DNA from: Nostoc commune NIES-4072
GTDB taxonomy: Bacteria; Cyanobacteriota; Cyanobacteriia; Cyanobacteriales; Nostocaceae
Assembly: GCF_003113895.1 (NCBI RefSeq)
Contig: NZ_BDUD01000001.1
Span: 2,949,445 to 3,013,444 of the forward strand
Direction: 5' to 3'
DNA: 64,000 nucleotides
The notes under the pieces were generated by a model that was given only the letters and a program-made list of their open reading frames with translations, had not been told where the DNA came from and searched no databases. A program made the position numbers and the translations under genes. Positions within the stretch are counted from its first letter, which is position 1. Each line of letters begins with the position of its first letter. This document shows positions 42,280 through 50,034 of this stretch, one piece after another.

Positions 42280-44136
42280 CTAACTTTCATTTTTCCCGTT
42301 TGCCTTTGGCGTTTCCCCTTCTCCCAAAGGGAGAGGTTCTGATTGCTGGCTTTTGCCGCTCAGACTTCTCTGTGTGTCCTCTGTGCCTTTGTGGTTTGAT
42401 TCTTCCGTAACTTGTGCATAAGTCCTAATAGATTTACCCTTAAGATTTTGCACTTTTTGCTGTAGCTGCTGGAAGTAATCTGTCTCTGGCGCATCATTTT
42501 TGGACAATCGCCCCTTGATTGTTTGCGCTTTTTGTTGCAGTTGCTGGAAATAATCTGTTTGTGTGATATCAGCTACCTGACGTGCCTTTTTCGCTTCGTC
42601 AATTTCAACGTTTAATTCCAGTACTTGCTGTTTGAGCTTTTGTTCTCGTGCTTTCACCTCTTGAGCCATTTGCAGGAAAACGTGTACCAGTTGACCAATA
42701 TCATCATTTGCGTAAGATGCCTTAGCTAACTGATGGTCATCAAAATCATCCTGCTCTACCAAGGATTGGGCTGCTTTTGTCAGGGTACGAATCGGTTGGG
42801 CAATACTTCGCGCTAAAATCAAGGCGATGATTGTTGCGATCGCTCCTACTGCTAGTAAGCTGCGACTGTTCTGCCAAATGAGTTGATTTAAAGGAGCATC
42901 AAACTGTGCGTGGGCTTTGTTCACGCCCAACACCCAAGGTTGCTCTTGTAAAGGAGCAAAGCCGATCATTTGGCGTGTCCGCTCAACAGAGGAATAGTAG
43001 CTAGTGTGAGCCGTTTGTTTGGCTCCTACCATCGCTGCTAACTCTGGAATGTTCAAGCTTTTGATCTGATCAATGCCATAGAGCGTCCCACTCTGCTTTT
43101 GTTTTTCTGGCGGCAAGGGGGCTAGGCTATGATAAAGCAGTGATTTATCAGGGTGGCTGATGATCACCCCACGCTCGTCAATCAAGAAGGCATAGCTTTT
43201 AGAGCCAGCCTGCAACGCATTCACGATCGCCCAGATGTCTTCTCCCTTGATTTTTAAGACCGCTACACCAACAATTTTGCCGCCTTCAGACCGCACAGGG
43301 TTGGAGAAGTAGATGCCTGGTCGTCCACTCGTTGTACCGACAAGAACGCTAGAGACGTAAGGGCGTCCCTGGATGCTAAAGCGGAAGTATTCGCGGAAAG
43401 CGTAGTTTTGAGCAATGAATGTAGGATTGGTGGCAGCGACGCAGCGTCCCTTTGTGTCTATGATGTAAACAACATCATAGTCGGGATTAGAGCGAAAGAC
43501 GTTATCAAGCGTTCGTTGCATCGAGGTGCGGAAAGCTATTTGCTTCTGAGGGATGGTAGCAGCGAGAAAACCCACCACATCCTTATCAGTACTGACTTGA
43601 ACAGCAACACGCTGGATGTCAATAATTAGCTGGTCAAGGCGACTAGCATTACTGGTGGCTAAGAGTTCCAGTTTGCGGTATTCGCTGTCTTCTGCACTCT
43701 TGAGACTTTCTTGGAGGTTGTGATAGGTGGTGAAGCTCATCGGTATAAGGGCAACTGAGAGTAGTGCTACCGAGAGTTTCGTCCTAATAGACCAGGCAGA
43801 GGGGTTAAACAACCGACGCAAGAGTTTAATTGAGCCGATTTGCTCTAAACCCGACCATACACTGCTGGGTGGCTGGTAAGGGACAGCACTTACTCCGCCT
43901 GCGTTCACGAAGTGTCTCCTTTGGAGAATCGCATCTAGAGAAGCATCACTGATACTATCACCTGACTTTGAGATTTTAGCTAAAGCAACTTCCCATTCTG
44001 GCAGTGTAAAACTATAGCCAGCAGCTAGTGTAATCTCTAAGCGTTGCTCATCACTGGCAGCGTTTTGCAGTTGCTTTTGCAACAGTTCATCCGTGGCTAT
44101 CCGCTCGTAAAAGGCTTGTGCGCTTTCAACAGACAT
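42280..44136 (-). CDS. Nif11-like domain / Cache / HAMP membrane protein
   Basis: The 618-residue protein begins with about 60 residues that read as a Nif11 leader-type domain (SVESAQAFYERIATDELL, LAAGYSFTLPEW). It is followed by a membrane helix at about 122-142, a double-Cache extracytoplasmic sensor (VVYIIDTKGRCVAATNP, PYVSSVLVGTTSGRPG, FLIDERGVIISHP), a second helix near 430-450, a HAMP domain (ARSIAQPIRTLTKAA) and a coiled coil. The repeat TDYFQQLQQKAQ occurs twice. There is no kinase, phosphatase or MCP output domain. The last 45 residues come from a dispersed repeat (see finding). The Nif11 part has no double-glycine core, so it may bind the modification or export machinery rather than be a precursor. 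Confidence 0.85.
   Translation of the reverse strand: MSVESAQAFYERIATDELLQKQLQNAASDEQRLEITLAAGYSFTLPEWEVALAKISKSGDSISDASLDAILQRRHFVNAGGVSAVPYQPPSSVWSGLEQIGSIKLLRRLFNPSAWSIRTKLSVALLSVALIPMSFTTYHNLQESLKSAEDSEYRKLELLATSNASRLDQLIIDIQRVAVQVSTDKDVVGFLAATIPQKQIAFRTSMQRTLDNVFRSNPDYDVVYIIDTKGRCVAATNPTFIAQNYAFREYFRFSIQGRPYVSSVLVGTTSGRPGIYFSNPVRSEGGKIVGVAVLKIKGEDIWAIVNALQAGSKSYAFLIDERGVIISHPDKSLLYHSLAPLPPEKQKQSGTLYGIDQIKSLNIPELAAMVGAKQTAHTSYYSSVERTRQMIGFAPLQEQPWVLGVNKAHAQFDAPLNQLIWQNSRSLLAVGAIATIIALILARSIAQPIRTLTKAAQSLVEQDDFDDHQLAKASYANDDIGQLVHVFLQMAQEVKAREQKLKQQVLELNVEIDEAKKARQVADITQTDYFQQLQQKAQTIKGRLSKNDAPETDYFQQLQQKVQNLKGKSIRTYAQVTEESNHKGTEDTQRSLSGKSQQSEPLPLGEGETPKANGKNES
42281..42429. repeat. Dispersed repeat forming the 3' end of the Cache-HAMP gene
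   Basis: On the minus strand the gene enters ATTAGGACTTATGCAC at about 42429 and continues through a CACAAAGGCACAGAGGACAC repeat. ATAGGACTTACGCA is the terminal repeat of the MITEs at 48242-48335 and 61233-61327. The final residues of the protein are therefore read from repeat DNA. Confidence 0.55.
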
Positions 44137-44301
44137 AATATTTTAAGAGGCTATTAAATAAGTTGCCTCAATCCCAAAGAGTTGCAGTAATCTCTGCCAT
44201 ATCCAAGGACTGCTTTGCTTTAACAAGAACTTTTAAAAAGGCTCGTCGGTTTTGCCAACCAGAACGCGGTAGGATCGGAGACTGAGCATCCGAAACACTA
44301 T

Positions 44302-47300
44302 TCAAAGTGCCAACAGTAGTACTGAAGGTAAAATCTCTGGGTATGCTAACCGTAACAGTCCGTAGCCAATCCCAGCAGTTCCTTGGAAAAAACTGGGGCT
44401 AAACACAGAAGCAGGTAAGTTGGCAAACAGTTGATATCCCCCTATTTGTTCTGCTCGTGCTACCGCCAGAGAAGCTTGGAGGTGTGCAGTTTTGAACAAT
44501 TCTTCTCGTCGCAAAGTTTTCGCAGCTACTAACAGCACGTCAATCCGACCAAAGTTACCGCAGCATAGATGGTCTATCCCCTGCAAGCCATACTTGTGAG
44601 TAGTCTGCAATGCCGCTTCGATATCTTGACGAATTTCCTCAGTGTCTAAAAACTCCAGACTGCCTAAGCGGGCCAAGCCAATCCCAGGAGCGCCATGACA
44701 CCAGCTGACCATAAACCCAGGTTGACCGTTTTGTTGAGTAAAAGAACGAAAGTCGGGCCAGTTGGCAGCAGAGGTCTTAAAGACGCTACGTTCATAGGTA
44801 ATTCCCTCAACAGATGCTTCTTTGTAAGCGCATAAGTGCGTCGCCCAATAAAGTCGCAGCAGGGCATAGGCAATGCCAGCTGCCCCGTGAGAAAAACCTG
44901 TTAACGGTTTCTCCTTAAAATTTTTCCAAGCTCTTGGGGAACCATCAACACTAATTTGATGCGCTAGCAAATGCTGGCCGCAGGCGATCGCTTTTTCTAA
45001 AACTGCTGGCTCTCCTGTCTCGTCATAAAGTGCCAATAACCCTAAAATAGCTCCCCCTGCCCCCGCCATCACGTCAAATTGTCGATCCGCAGCAATGACT
45101 TCCGGAGCAATCAGGTTCGCGGCACGCCGAGCATCTTCTAGGAGCGCCGATTCCTTAAGGAATTGGCTCATTTTGACCAGGCAATAGATGATAGAACCAA
45201 GTCCTGAAGCGCCCCCAATCCCGATTGCCCTTACAAATTTTTGGGCAGAATCCGCATCGGCTGTTTGGATAAATTTCCGTAAAGACTGTATTGCCCCCAA
45301 AGCTAAATCACGGAACTGGCGATCGCCCTTAATACGTTCTAAAGCTGCTAGAAACAAAGCGATGCCGCAATTACCATCATAGAGACTATGACCCAATATC
45401 TGGAGTTGAAACCGTTCAGCGTTGGGAACAAAGCCAAAGCCTATCCAACTGACGCTGCCATCGGCTTCCCTAATGGCTCGTTCCTGGATTGACTGAGCAA
45501 TTGCTTGCGCTGAGTAGAGCAACTGTTCGGCACTCAAAAGTCTAATGTCTGAGAAATCAACACTAGTAGCAGAGGATGTGTTGGCTGCTTTAGCCTGCTT
45601 AGTTGATCTATTGTGCGCCATCTTAGCATAAAAAGCGCCCTGAATAATCCCCACTTGCTGCACTAAATCTGTCTCATTAAGCACTCGCAGCCGCTTCAGG
45701 ACCTGGCTGTGACTTGATTCTTTAAAATACCGTTCAATCGGTTGTTCTAGCCCAACGGTCAAGTCATCACTGTTGGATTTGGCTCCAAAGTAGGGAATAT
45801 CTAGCTGCTCCATTGCCCTCAGTTCTGATCGCAAAATCGGCCAAGCTTTGGGCTTATCCTCACCTGTGAGAAAAGCTCGACTGAGGATATCTAGTTCAAT
45901 GCTGCGGTCTACCCCATTTTGCAGGAATTCGGGGGCAAGACTGTTTTCTAAAACTACGCTATAAACCCGAGTGGCGCGGAAAACAAACCGCACTTGCTGT
46001 GCTTGCAGCTTTGCCAAAGGGCCATTAGCCAAAAGTAGTGTTGAGCGCTGCGCTATTAGGAAGTGATACATCTGCTCAAACCCTTCGACTAACTCATTGA
46101 TGTAGTTGTTAGGTGATAGGGCAACTCCATTTAAAATGGCTTCATTTGCCTTGCTTGGGAATGTAGTCTTCTCAAACCTCTTGTGCATATCATCCGTATT
46201 GACAGACTTCCATCGCTCCATCAAAGCGGTGGCTTGTGGGCTAACACTGCCCAAGCCGCTGCCATCATAGACCATGAGGTTATCTTTGATAAATTTCCAG
46301 CGCGGCAGTAGCCCACTGCGGAGGACCGAGTCAAACAGCTGTTGAGCAGCAGTAATAGCCCCTGTCGCTTCGAGTGAGTCGGCGAACTCACTCGCCTCAT
46401 GGTGCATTAGGGTTTCCATGTCAACCAGCACTAGATGTTCACCGCAGGCAATTAAATTCTCGTGGTGGCAGTCAGTCCCTTGCAGGAGATACAGAACGTA
46501 CAGCAGCATTCCTGCCCGTTGATAGAAGCGCTGCGCTGCAAGTGCATCCTCAATCGGCAGTTGCTCGACATATTCCACCCAGCCATAAGTTTGGCGATCG
46601 CTCACTTTAAGCACTTTAAAAGGTAAAGGCACGCCATGCTGATTGCACCAGTCTAGAAACTGGTTATGGGCCACTTCTAAGCCTAAGTTTTTGGGTTTGT
46701 AGACTAGCTTTAGCCCAGACTCAAACTCGATCACAATCACAGAGCGTCCCCGATTGTGAGGGTCAGATAGATTTGGGCGGATTTCAATAACTTTTCCTAA
46801 CTGGGAATCAGGGTATGGAGAAGACAAGGAAGAGCGAAATTCCTCCCGATCAGCCTCTGCCCCTTTACTCCCTTGCTTTGGTAGGAACAGTTGCTGAATT
46901 TCAGCTTTATCAGTTTTGAGGCGTTGCACAAACTCTACCATCGCTTCCACCCACAAATCAATTGCAGTTGCAACTAACCTGCCAAGCACTGGATATTTCT
47001 GGAAAAAAGCCAGCAGCCCATCTTGCAGGAGTTTCTGCACGAAGGCGTTGTAATGAGCCTTGCTCTGGCTGCCTGTTGGCTCTTTTACCAGCAAGTTAAA
47101 CAAGTTGTGTCCTAGAGGACGAAAACAGGAAAATTCCAATTCCAAGGTTTTCGTACACAGATTCACCAATTGTTGGAGCAAGCTGCGTTCTAAACTCAGG
47201 TAAGCTGCAAAAGAGAGCAGTTCCAGGAGAAGATGGTTTGAGTATAATGAAGCACAACCAAGACTTGTGAGTAATTTCTGCCGCGCTACCAAGATGGCAG

Positions 47301-47691
47301 GCAGCAGTACGTCTTCAAAGGGTAGCGGATTTTTCGGCTCTATGGGGAGTTTGTCGGGGTTAGTAGCGTCTGGGTGCAAGCTAAAGTCTGTGCCAGTTTG
47401 AATAATCTCACTCAAAATTTCTGCCCAGCTTGGCAATGGGTAGACTTCAGCCAGATGCACCGAGCCTAAGGCATGACGCACTTCATCAATATCCAACCCA
47501 TCCCACAAGAGCCGCTTCTGGAATTTTTCCCAGTTCCCTTGGGCAACCACCTGACACCAGTGCGCTATGCGCTCATCAATCGCCTGCTGTTCGCTCATTT
47601 GGTCTGCGTCAACCCCGAACAATCCATTGCTGAGACGTTCATATAGAGAGCTGGCGAAGGCAACAATCTGTGCTATGTCGGATTTCGTCAT
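44302..47691 (-). CDS. lanM: Class II lanthipeptide synthetase LanM (CCG type, complete)
   Basis: The start at ATG 47691 (MTKSDIAQIV) gives 1129 residues; a longer frame to 47829 lacks LanM-like sequence. The N-terminal dehydratase domain keeps SDPHNRGRSV, LVYKPKNLGLEVAH, the catalytic loop GTDCHHENL, LVDMETL and RFVFRATRVY. The C-terminal LanC-like cyclase keeps zinc ligands C998 (SWCHGAPGIG) and C1043-C1044 (LCCGNFGR). The second Cys in place of His marks the CCG subgroup that includes ProcM, whose members are often substrate-tolerant. It would phosphorylate and eliminate Ser/Thr and then add Cys thiols to form lanthionine rings. The gene follows two precursor genes on the same strand. Confidence 0.92.
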   Translation of the reverse strand: MTKSDIAQIVAFASSLYERLSNGLFGVDADQMSEQQAIDERIAHWCQVVAQGNWEKFQKRLLWDGLDIDEVRHALGSVHLAEVYPLPSWAEILSEIIQTGTDFSLHPDATNPDKLPIEPKNPLPFEDVLLPAILVARQKLLTSLGCASLYSNHLLLELLSFAAYLSLERSLLQQLVNLCTKTLELEFSCFRPLGHNLFNLLVKEPTGSQSKAHYNAFVQKLLQDGLLAFFQKYPVLGRLVATAIDLWVEAMVEFVQRLKTDKAEIQQLFLPKQGSKGAEADREEFRSSLSSPYPDSQLGKVIEIRPNLSDPHNRGRSVIVIEFESGLKLVYKPKNLGLEVAHNQFLDWCNQHGVPLPFKVLKVSDRQTYGWVEYVEQLPIEDALAAQRFYQRAGMLLYVLYLLQGTDCHHENLIACGEHLVLVDMETLMHHEASEFADSLEATGAITAAQQLFDSVLRSGLLPRWKFIKDNLMVYDGSGLGSVSPQATALMERWKSVNTDDMHKRFEKTTFPSKANEAILNGVALSPNNYINELVEGFEQMYHFLIAQRSTLLLANGPLAKLQAQQVRFVFRATRVYSVVLENSLAPEFLQNGVDRSIELDILSRAFLTGEDKPKAWPILRSELRAMEQLDIPYFGAKSNSDDLTVGLEQPIERYFKESSHSQVLKRLRVLNETDLVQQVGIIQGAFYAKMAHNRSTKQAKAANTSSATSVDFSDIRLLSAEQLLYSAQAIAQSIQERAIREADGSVSWIGFGFVPNAERFQLQILGHSLYDGNCGIALFLAALERIKGDRQFRDLALGAIQSLRKFIQTADADSAQKFVRAIGIGGASGLGSIIYCLVKMSQFLKESALLEDARRAANLIAPEVIAADRQFDVMAGAGGAILGLLALYDETGEPAVLEKAIACGQHLLAHQISVDGSPRAWKNFKEKPLTGFSHGAAGIAYALLRLYWATHLCAYKEASVEGITYERSVFKTSAANWPDFRSFTQQNGQPGFMVSWCHGAPGIGLARLGSLEFLDTEEIRQDIEAALQTTHKYGLQGIDHLCCGNFGRIDVLLVAAKTLRREELFKTAHLQASLAVARAEQIGGYQLFANLPASVFSPSFFQGTAGIGYGLLRLAYPEILPSVLLLAL

Positions 47692-48332
47692 TGTAATATG
47701 GATGATGGTTTGAAAAGAAGGCAGAAAGTAGCTATGCTGAAGGGAAGAATTTGGTAGGGAATTCAGACTAAGGTGTTGACTCTCTCGGGTTTTGAGGTAA
47801 TAATTTTTCAGGCAAAATTTATGTCTCAAAGTATAAGGATGAAAGCCTTATTAAATGCGGTTTTTGTCCACAAATTAACGACACAAAACCTGTATGAAAA
47901 ACTTCCAGCTACTTTCTTAGAAAGTCAACACCGTAGATTCAGACTATTAGCATTTAGGTATCATGGAAATGTTTGGTTTCAGTAGGGGAATCAAACCCTT
48001 GGGCACTAAGGGCTCCCAGAAGGATTGTGCATCGGACAGAAGGCTTATCTCCTGCCCGATAGCCTCAGCATAGCTGCCTTTCTTGTTGACCAGTTAGTTA
48101 CAACTCTCGTAGGCGTGCCAGGTATCAGAACGCCCGGAAGTTATGCATGTGATGCCAAAATTTATCCAGGCGCAATTGGGCCTGAGAACTCGTTTGAAAT
48201 GGTGTATGATGCAGCTATTGTAGTTAGTTGTCAATCATCAATAGGACTTATGCAAAACTACAGGCGCTCTGGGGCAATTTATGAATTGACCCTACCTGAA
48301 AATCAGGGTTTTGGCAATTGTTTGCGTAAGTC
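47692..48332. other. Intergenic region before the LanM gene, with a MITE
   Basis: No gene is supported. The right part is the MITE at 48242-48335. The middle (48003-48240) is GC-richer and encodes only short spurious frames. The LanM promoter and 5' leader, if any, lie here unless the gene is co-transcribed with the precursor gene upstream. Confidence 0.4.
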
Positions 48333-48335
48333 CTA
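48242..48335. repeat. MITE abutting the 3' end of precursor 1
   Basis: TAGGACTTATGCAAAAC (48242-48258) and GTTTGCGTAAGTCCTA (48320-48335) are terminal inverted repeats of a 94-base element, same family as 61233-61327. The final CTA (minus-strand TAG) is the stop codon of the precursor gene. Confidence 0.75.
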
Positions 48336-48716
48336 ATCGAATATATCATCGACTACGTTTACGATGCAGCAAATTGCCATGGTATTACCACCTGTGCCTG
48401 CCGGAGGTGTAGGTGGCGGCGTCGGCGGATTCGGCGGAGGCGGATTGTTAGTGCCCCCGGCCACAGCATCTAACTCCTCCTCTAATAGCTGTGAAGCTTC
48501 CTCACCATTTTCCACTGCTTCTTTAGCTGCGGTGTCAAGTGCGCTCCCTACTTGAGCGCTGGTGAAACTGTAGCCTTTCTCTTTACCCAGCTCCACAACC
48601 AAGCTTATATAAGCTTCACGGTTCGGCGCTGCTTTCAGCTTTGATTGCAACTCTTGGTCTTGAGATGCCATTTGGAAAAACTGCTGTATACTTTCTTGCA
48701 TCATTTTTTCAGCCAT
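48333..48716 (-). CDS. RiPP precursor 1: Nif11 leader with proline-rich core ending in Cys-Cys tail
   Basis: ATG 48716 is preceded by AAGGAG at good spacing and gives 127 residues. Residues 1-75 are a Nif11-type leader (MQESIQQFFQMASQDQELQSK short of 20 contiguous residues quoted in part, GYSFTSAQVGSAL). The leader ends with EEELDAVAGG. The 39-residue core starts TNN, continues with a run of prolines and Thr (NPPPPNPPTPPPTPPAG), then GTGGNTMAICCIVNVVDDIFD split here as NTMAICCIV and NVVDDIFD. Five Thr residues and two adjacent Cys are available; there is no Ser. Cutting after GG by the C39 transporter is expected. It is the nearest precursor to the complete LanM. The stop codon comes from a MITE end. 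Confidence 0.85.
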   Translation of the reverse strand: MAEKMMQESIQQFFQMASQDQELQSKLKAAPNREAYISLVVELGKEKGYSFTSAQVGSALDTAAKEAVENGEEASQLLEEELDAVAGGTNNPPPPNPPTPPPTPPAGTGGNTMAICCIVNVVDDIFD

Positions 48717-49224
48717 GATGAATACTCCTTGTTGTCGTAGTTTTTTTTGGAAAACTACGGTTGACAACATCGTTTTGTTTGTCAACTGTTATCAATATAG
48801 ACGGCATTACTAATTAGAACAATATAGAAATATTTAGAAAAATTCAGTAATTAATTGGTGGCAGTTTAAAGCTGTATCAACAGTTTGAAAATACCTGTTA
48901 AAACAGGTAGACCACAAAATCCGATATAACACCGATTTAGTAATCTGAATTATGACAAAAAAACCTGTTTTATTAGGTTTCAGCAAGGAACATTTTGTTG
49001 TAAAAGACATTAAAACAGAGTTTATCAGTCTTGTGTTTTATTAATGAATTAGTGTTCTATAAGCAAACATTTGTAAAGCGAGTAAACTCCCACAACTCTG
49101 ACAAGTAAATAGCAAAGTTGTGGGAGTTTGTCGAGGTAAGATCGGCGATCGCTACTTAAAGGGCATTACCTTGGTCGCAGTGTCAAGTATCAGAACGCCT
49201 CAAGTCATAGAAGTAGCTTAAGTG
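48717..49224. promoter_or_regulatory. Upstream region of precursor 1 with palindromic ACCTGTT sites
   Basis: This AT-rich region contains the palindrome ACCTGTTAAAACAGGT (48893-48908) and a partial one, AACCTGTTTTATTAGGTT, about 65 bases further upstream. Either could be an operator for precursor 1, about 180-250 bases before its start. No gene was seen. A GTGGGAGTTT/AAACTCCCAC pair at 49084-49129 forms a hairpin after precursor 2 and could be its terminator. Confidence 0.35.
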
Positions 49225-49500
49225 TCATCCAAAGACATTATCGACCATGTTGCCTACTGCATCCGGTAGTTCCACTATATCTCCGGCCGGCCCAGGTATG
49301 TTCTCAATAGGAGGGGGTGCTTGGTTTAGTTCCTCTATCGTGCTAAGTCCTTGTGTTAGCATCGAAAGAGGGGTTCCCCCAGAGACAGCATCCAAGTTTT
49401 GCTCCGATAGTTCTTCCCCTGGCAGGTTGGCTAATGCACTGTCATCGGGCATTGTGCTAGGACGCATGTCTTGGTTTTCAATTTCATGATTGTTGTCCAT
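49225..49500 (-). CDS. RiPP precursor 2: short leader, cysteine-free core
   Basis: The 91-residue peptide has AGAGGA before ATG 49500. A 42-residue acidic leader lacks the Nif11 helix pattern but ends in the typical ELSEQNLDAVSGG. The core of 49 residues begins TPLSMLTQGLSTIEEL, has a proline segment (QAPPPIENIPGPAG) and ends AVGNMVDNVFG. It contains five Ser/Thr at the N-terminal end and no Cys, so lanthionine rings cannot form; dehydration only, or recognition of another partner, is expected. The tail resembles the end of precursor 1 (NVVDDIFD). It lies directly downstream of the LanM-like gene with the defective cyclase. Confidence 0.8.
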   Translation of the reverse strand: MDNNHEIENQDMRPSTMPDDSALANLPGEELSEQNLDAVSGGTPLSMLTQGLSTIEELNQAPPPIENIPGPAGDIVELPDAVGNMVDNVFG

Positions 49501-50034
49501 AATGTTCCTCTTTGTTGAGATTTAACGAATTGAACAATGTTCAAAGAACAACTTGCTTTGATTTCATCGTTTTATTGCAGCTGTTCTAAGGGTTGTACTC
49601 CTTAAATCAAACTATCGAACTGCCGTGTTTGTTTCAAGAGTACTAACTCAAGTCTATCGAGTATTTCCAGCTAAAAAACTCAGAATAATTCATGATTCAT
49701 AGCTAAAAAACTTAGAATAATTCATGATTTAAAAGTAAGAGTTAAAGTCTAGGAGTTGACCTGATTTTTCCCGCTAAATCTTCACAGTCCTGCTGAATTT
49801 GCCGCTCTTTTTAGAAGGCTCAAAAAGCTTGGTTAAAGCTGACGCTCAAAACGAAGAAAGCTATAGACGAAGCGAAGAAGAAAGTTTCGCAACCAGCAGA
49901 TTTAGATTAGGGATTCCCAAGAGACATTTGCAAAAATTAATTCTGCGTTGCCTGAATTATTTTGTAGAGACGCGAATTTTCACATCTCTAGATGTTTTTC
50001 AAAGATAAATCATCCCACCGTCACAACCACCTTT
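49501..50034. other. Intergenic region with a 29-bp direct repeat
   Basis: No gene is supported in these 534 bases. A CTGATTTTTCCC motif at about 49761 resembles the shared upstream motif. The promoter of precursor 2 should be here. Confidence 0.4.
49669..49729. repeat. Two 29-bp direct repeats upstream of precursor 2
   Basis: The unit starting AGCTAAAAAACTCAGAATAA (49669-49697) recurs at 49701-49729 with one mismatch, period 32. Position 170-230 bases upstream of the precursor start would suit a regulator binding site. Confidence 0.7.

Noticed and set aside
42280..44136. The Nif11 domain protein considered as a giant precursor peptide
   Set aside because: There is no double-glycine motif after the domain, and 550 residues of membrane receptor follow.
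48025..48336. Plus-strand ORF of 103 codons between the LanM gene and precursor 1
   Set aside because: It ends inside a MITE, has no ribosome binding site, no recognisable domain, and overlaps the precursor stop; judged spurious.
49799..50008. Plus-strand ORF of 69 codons upstream of precursor 2
   Set aside because: No recognisable sequence or ribosome binding site; leader-GG pattern absent, so not a further precursor.
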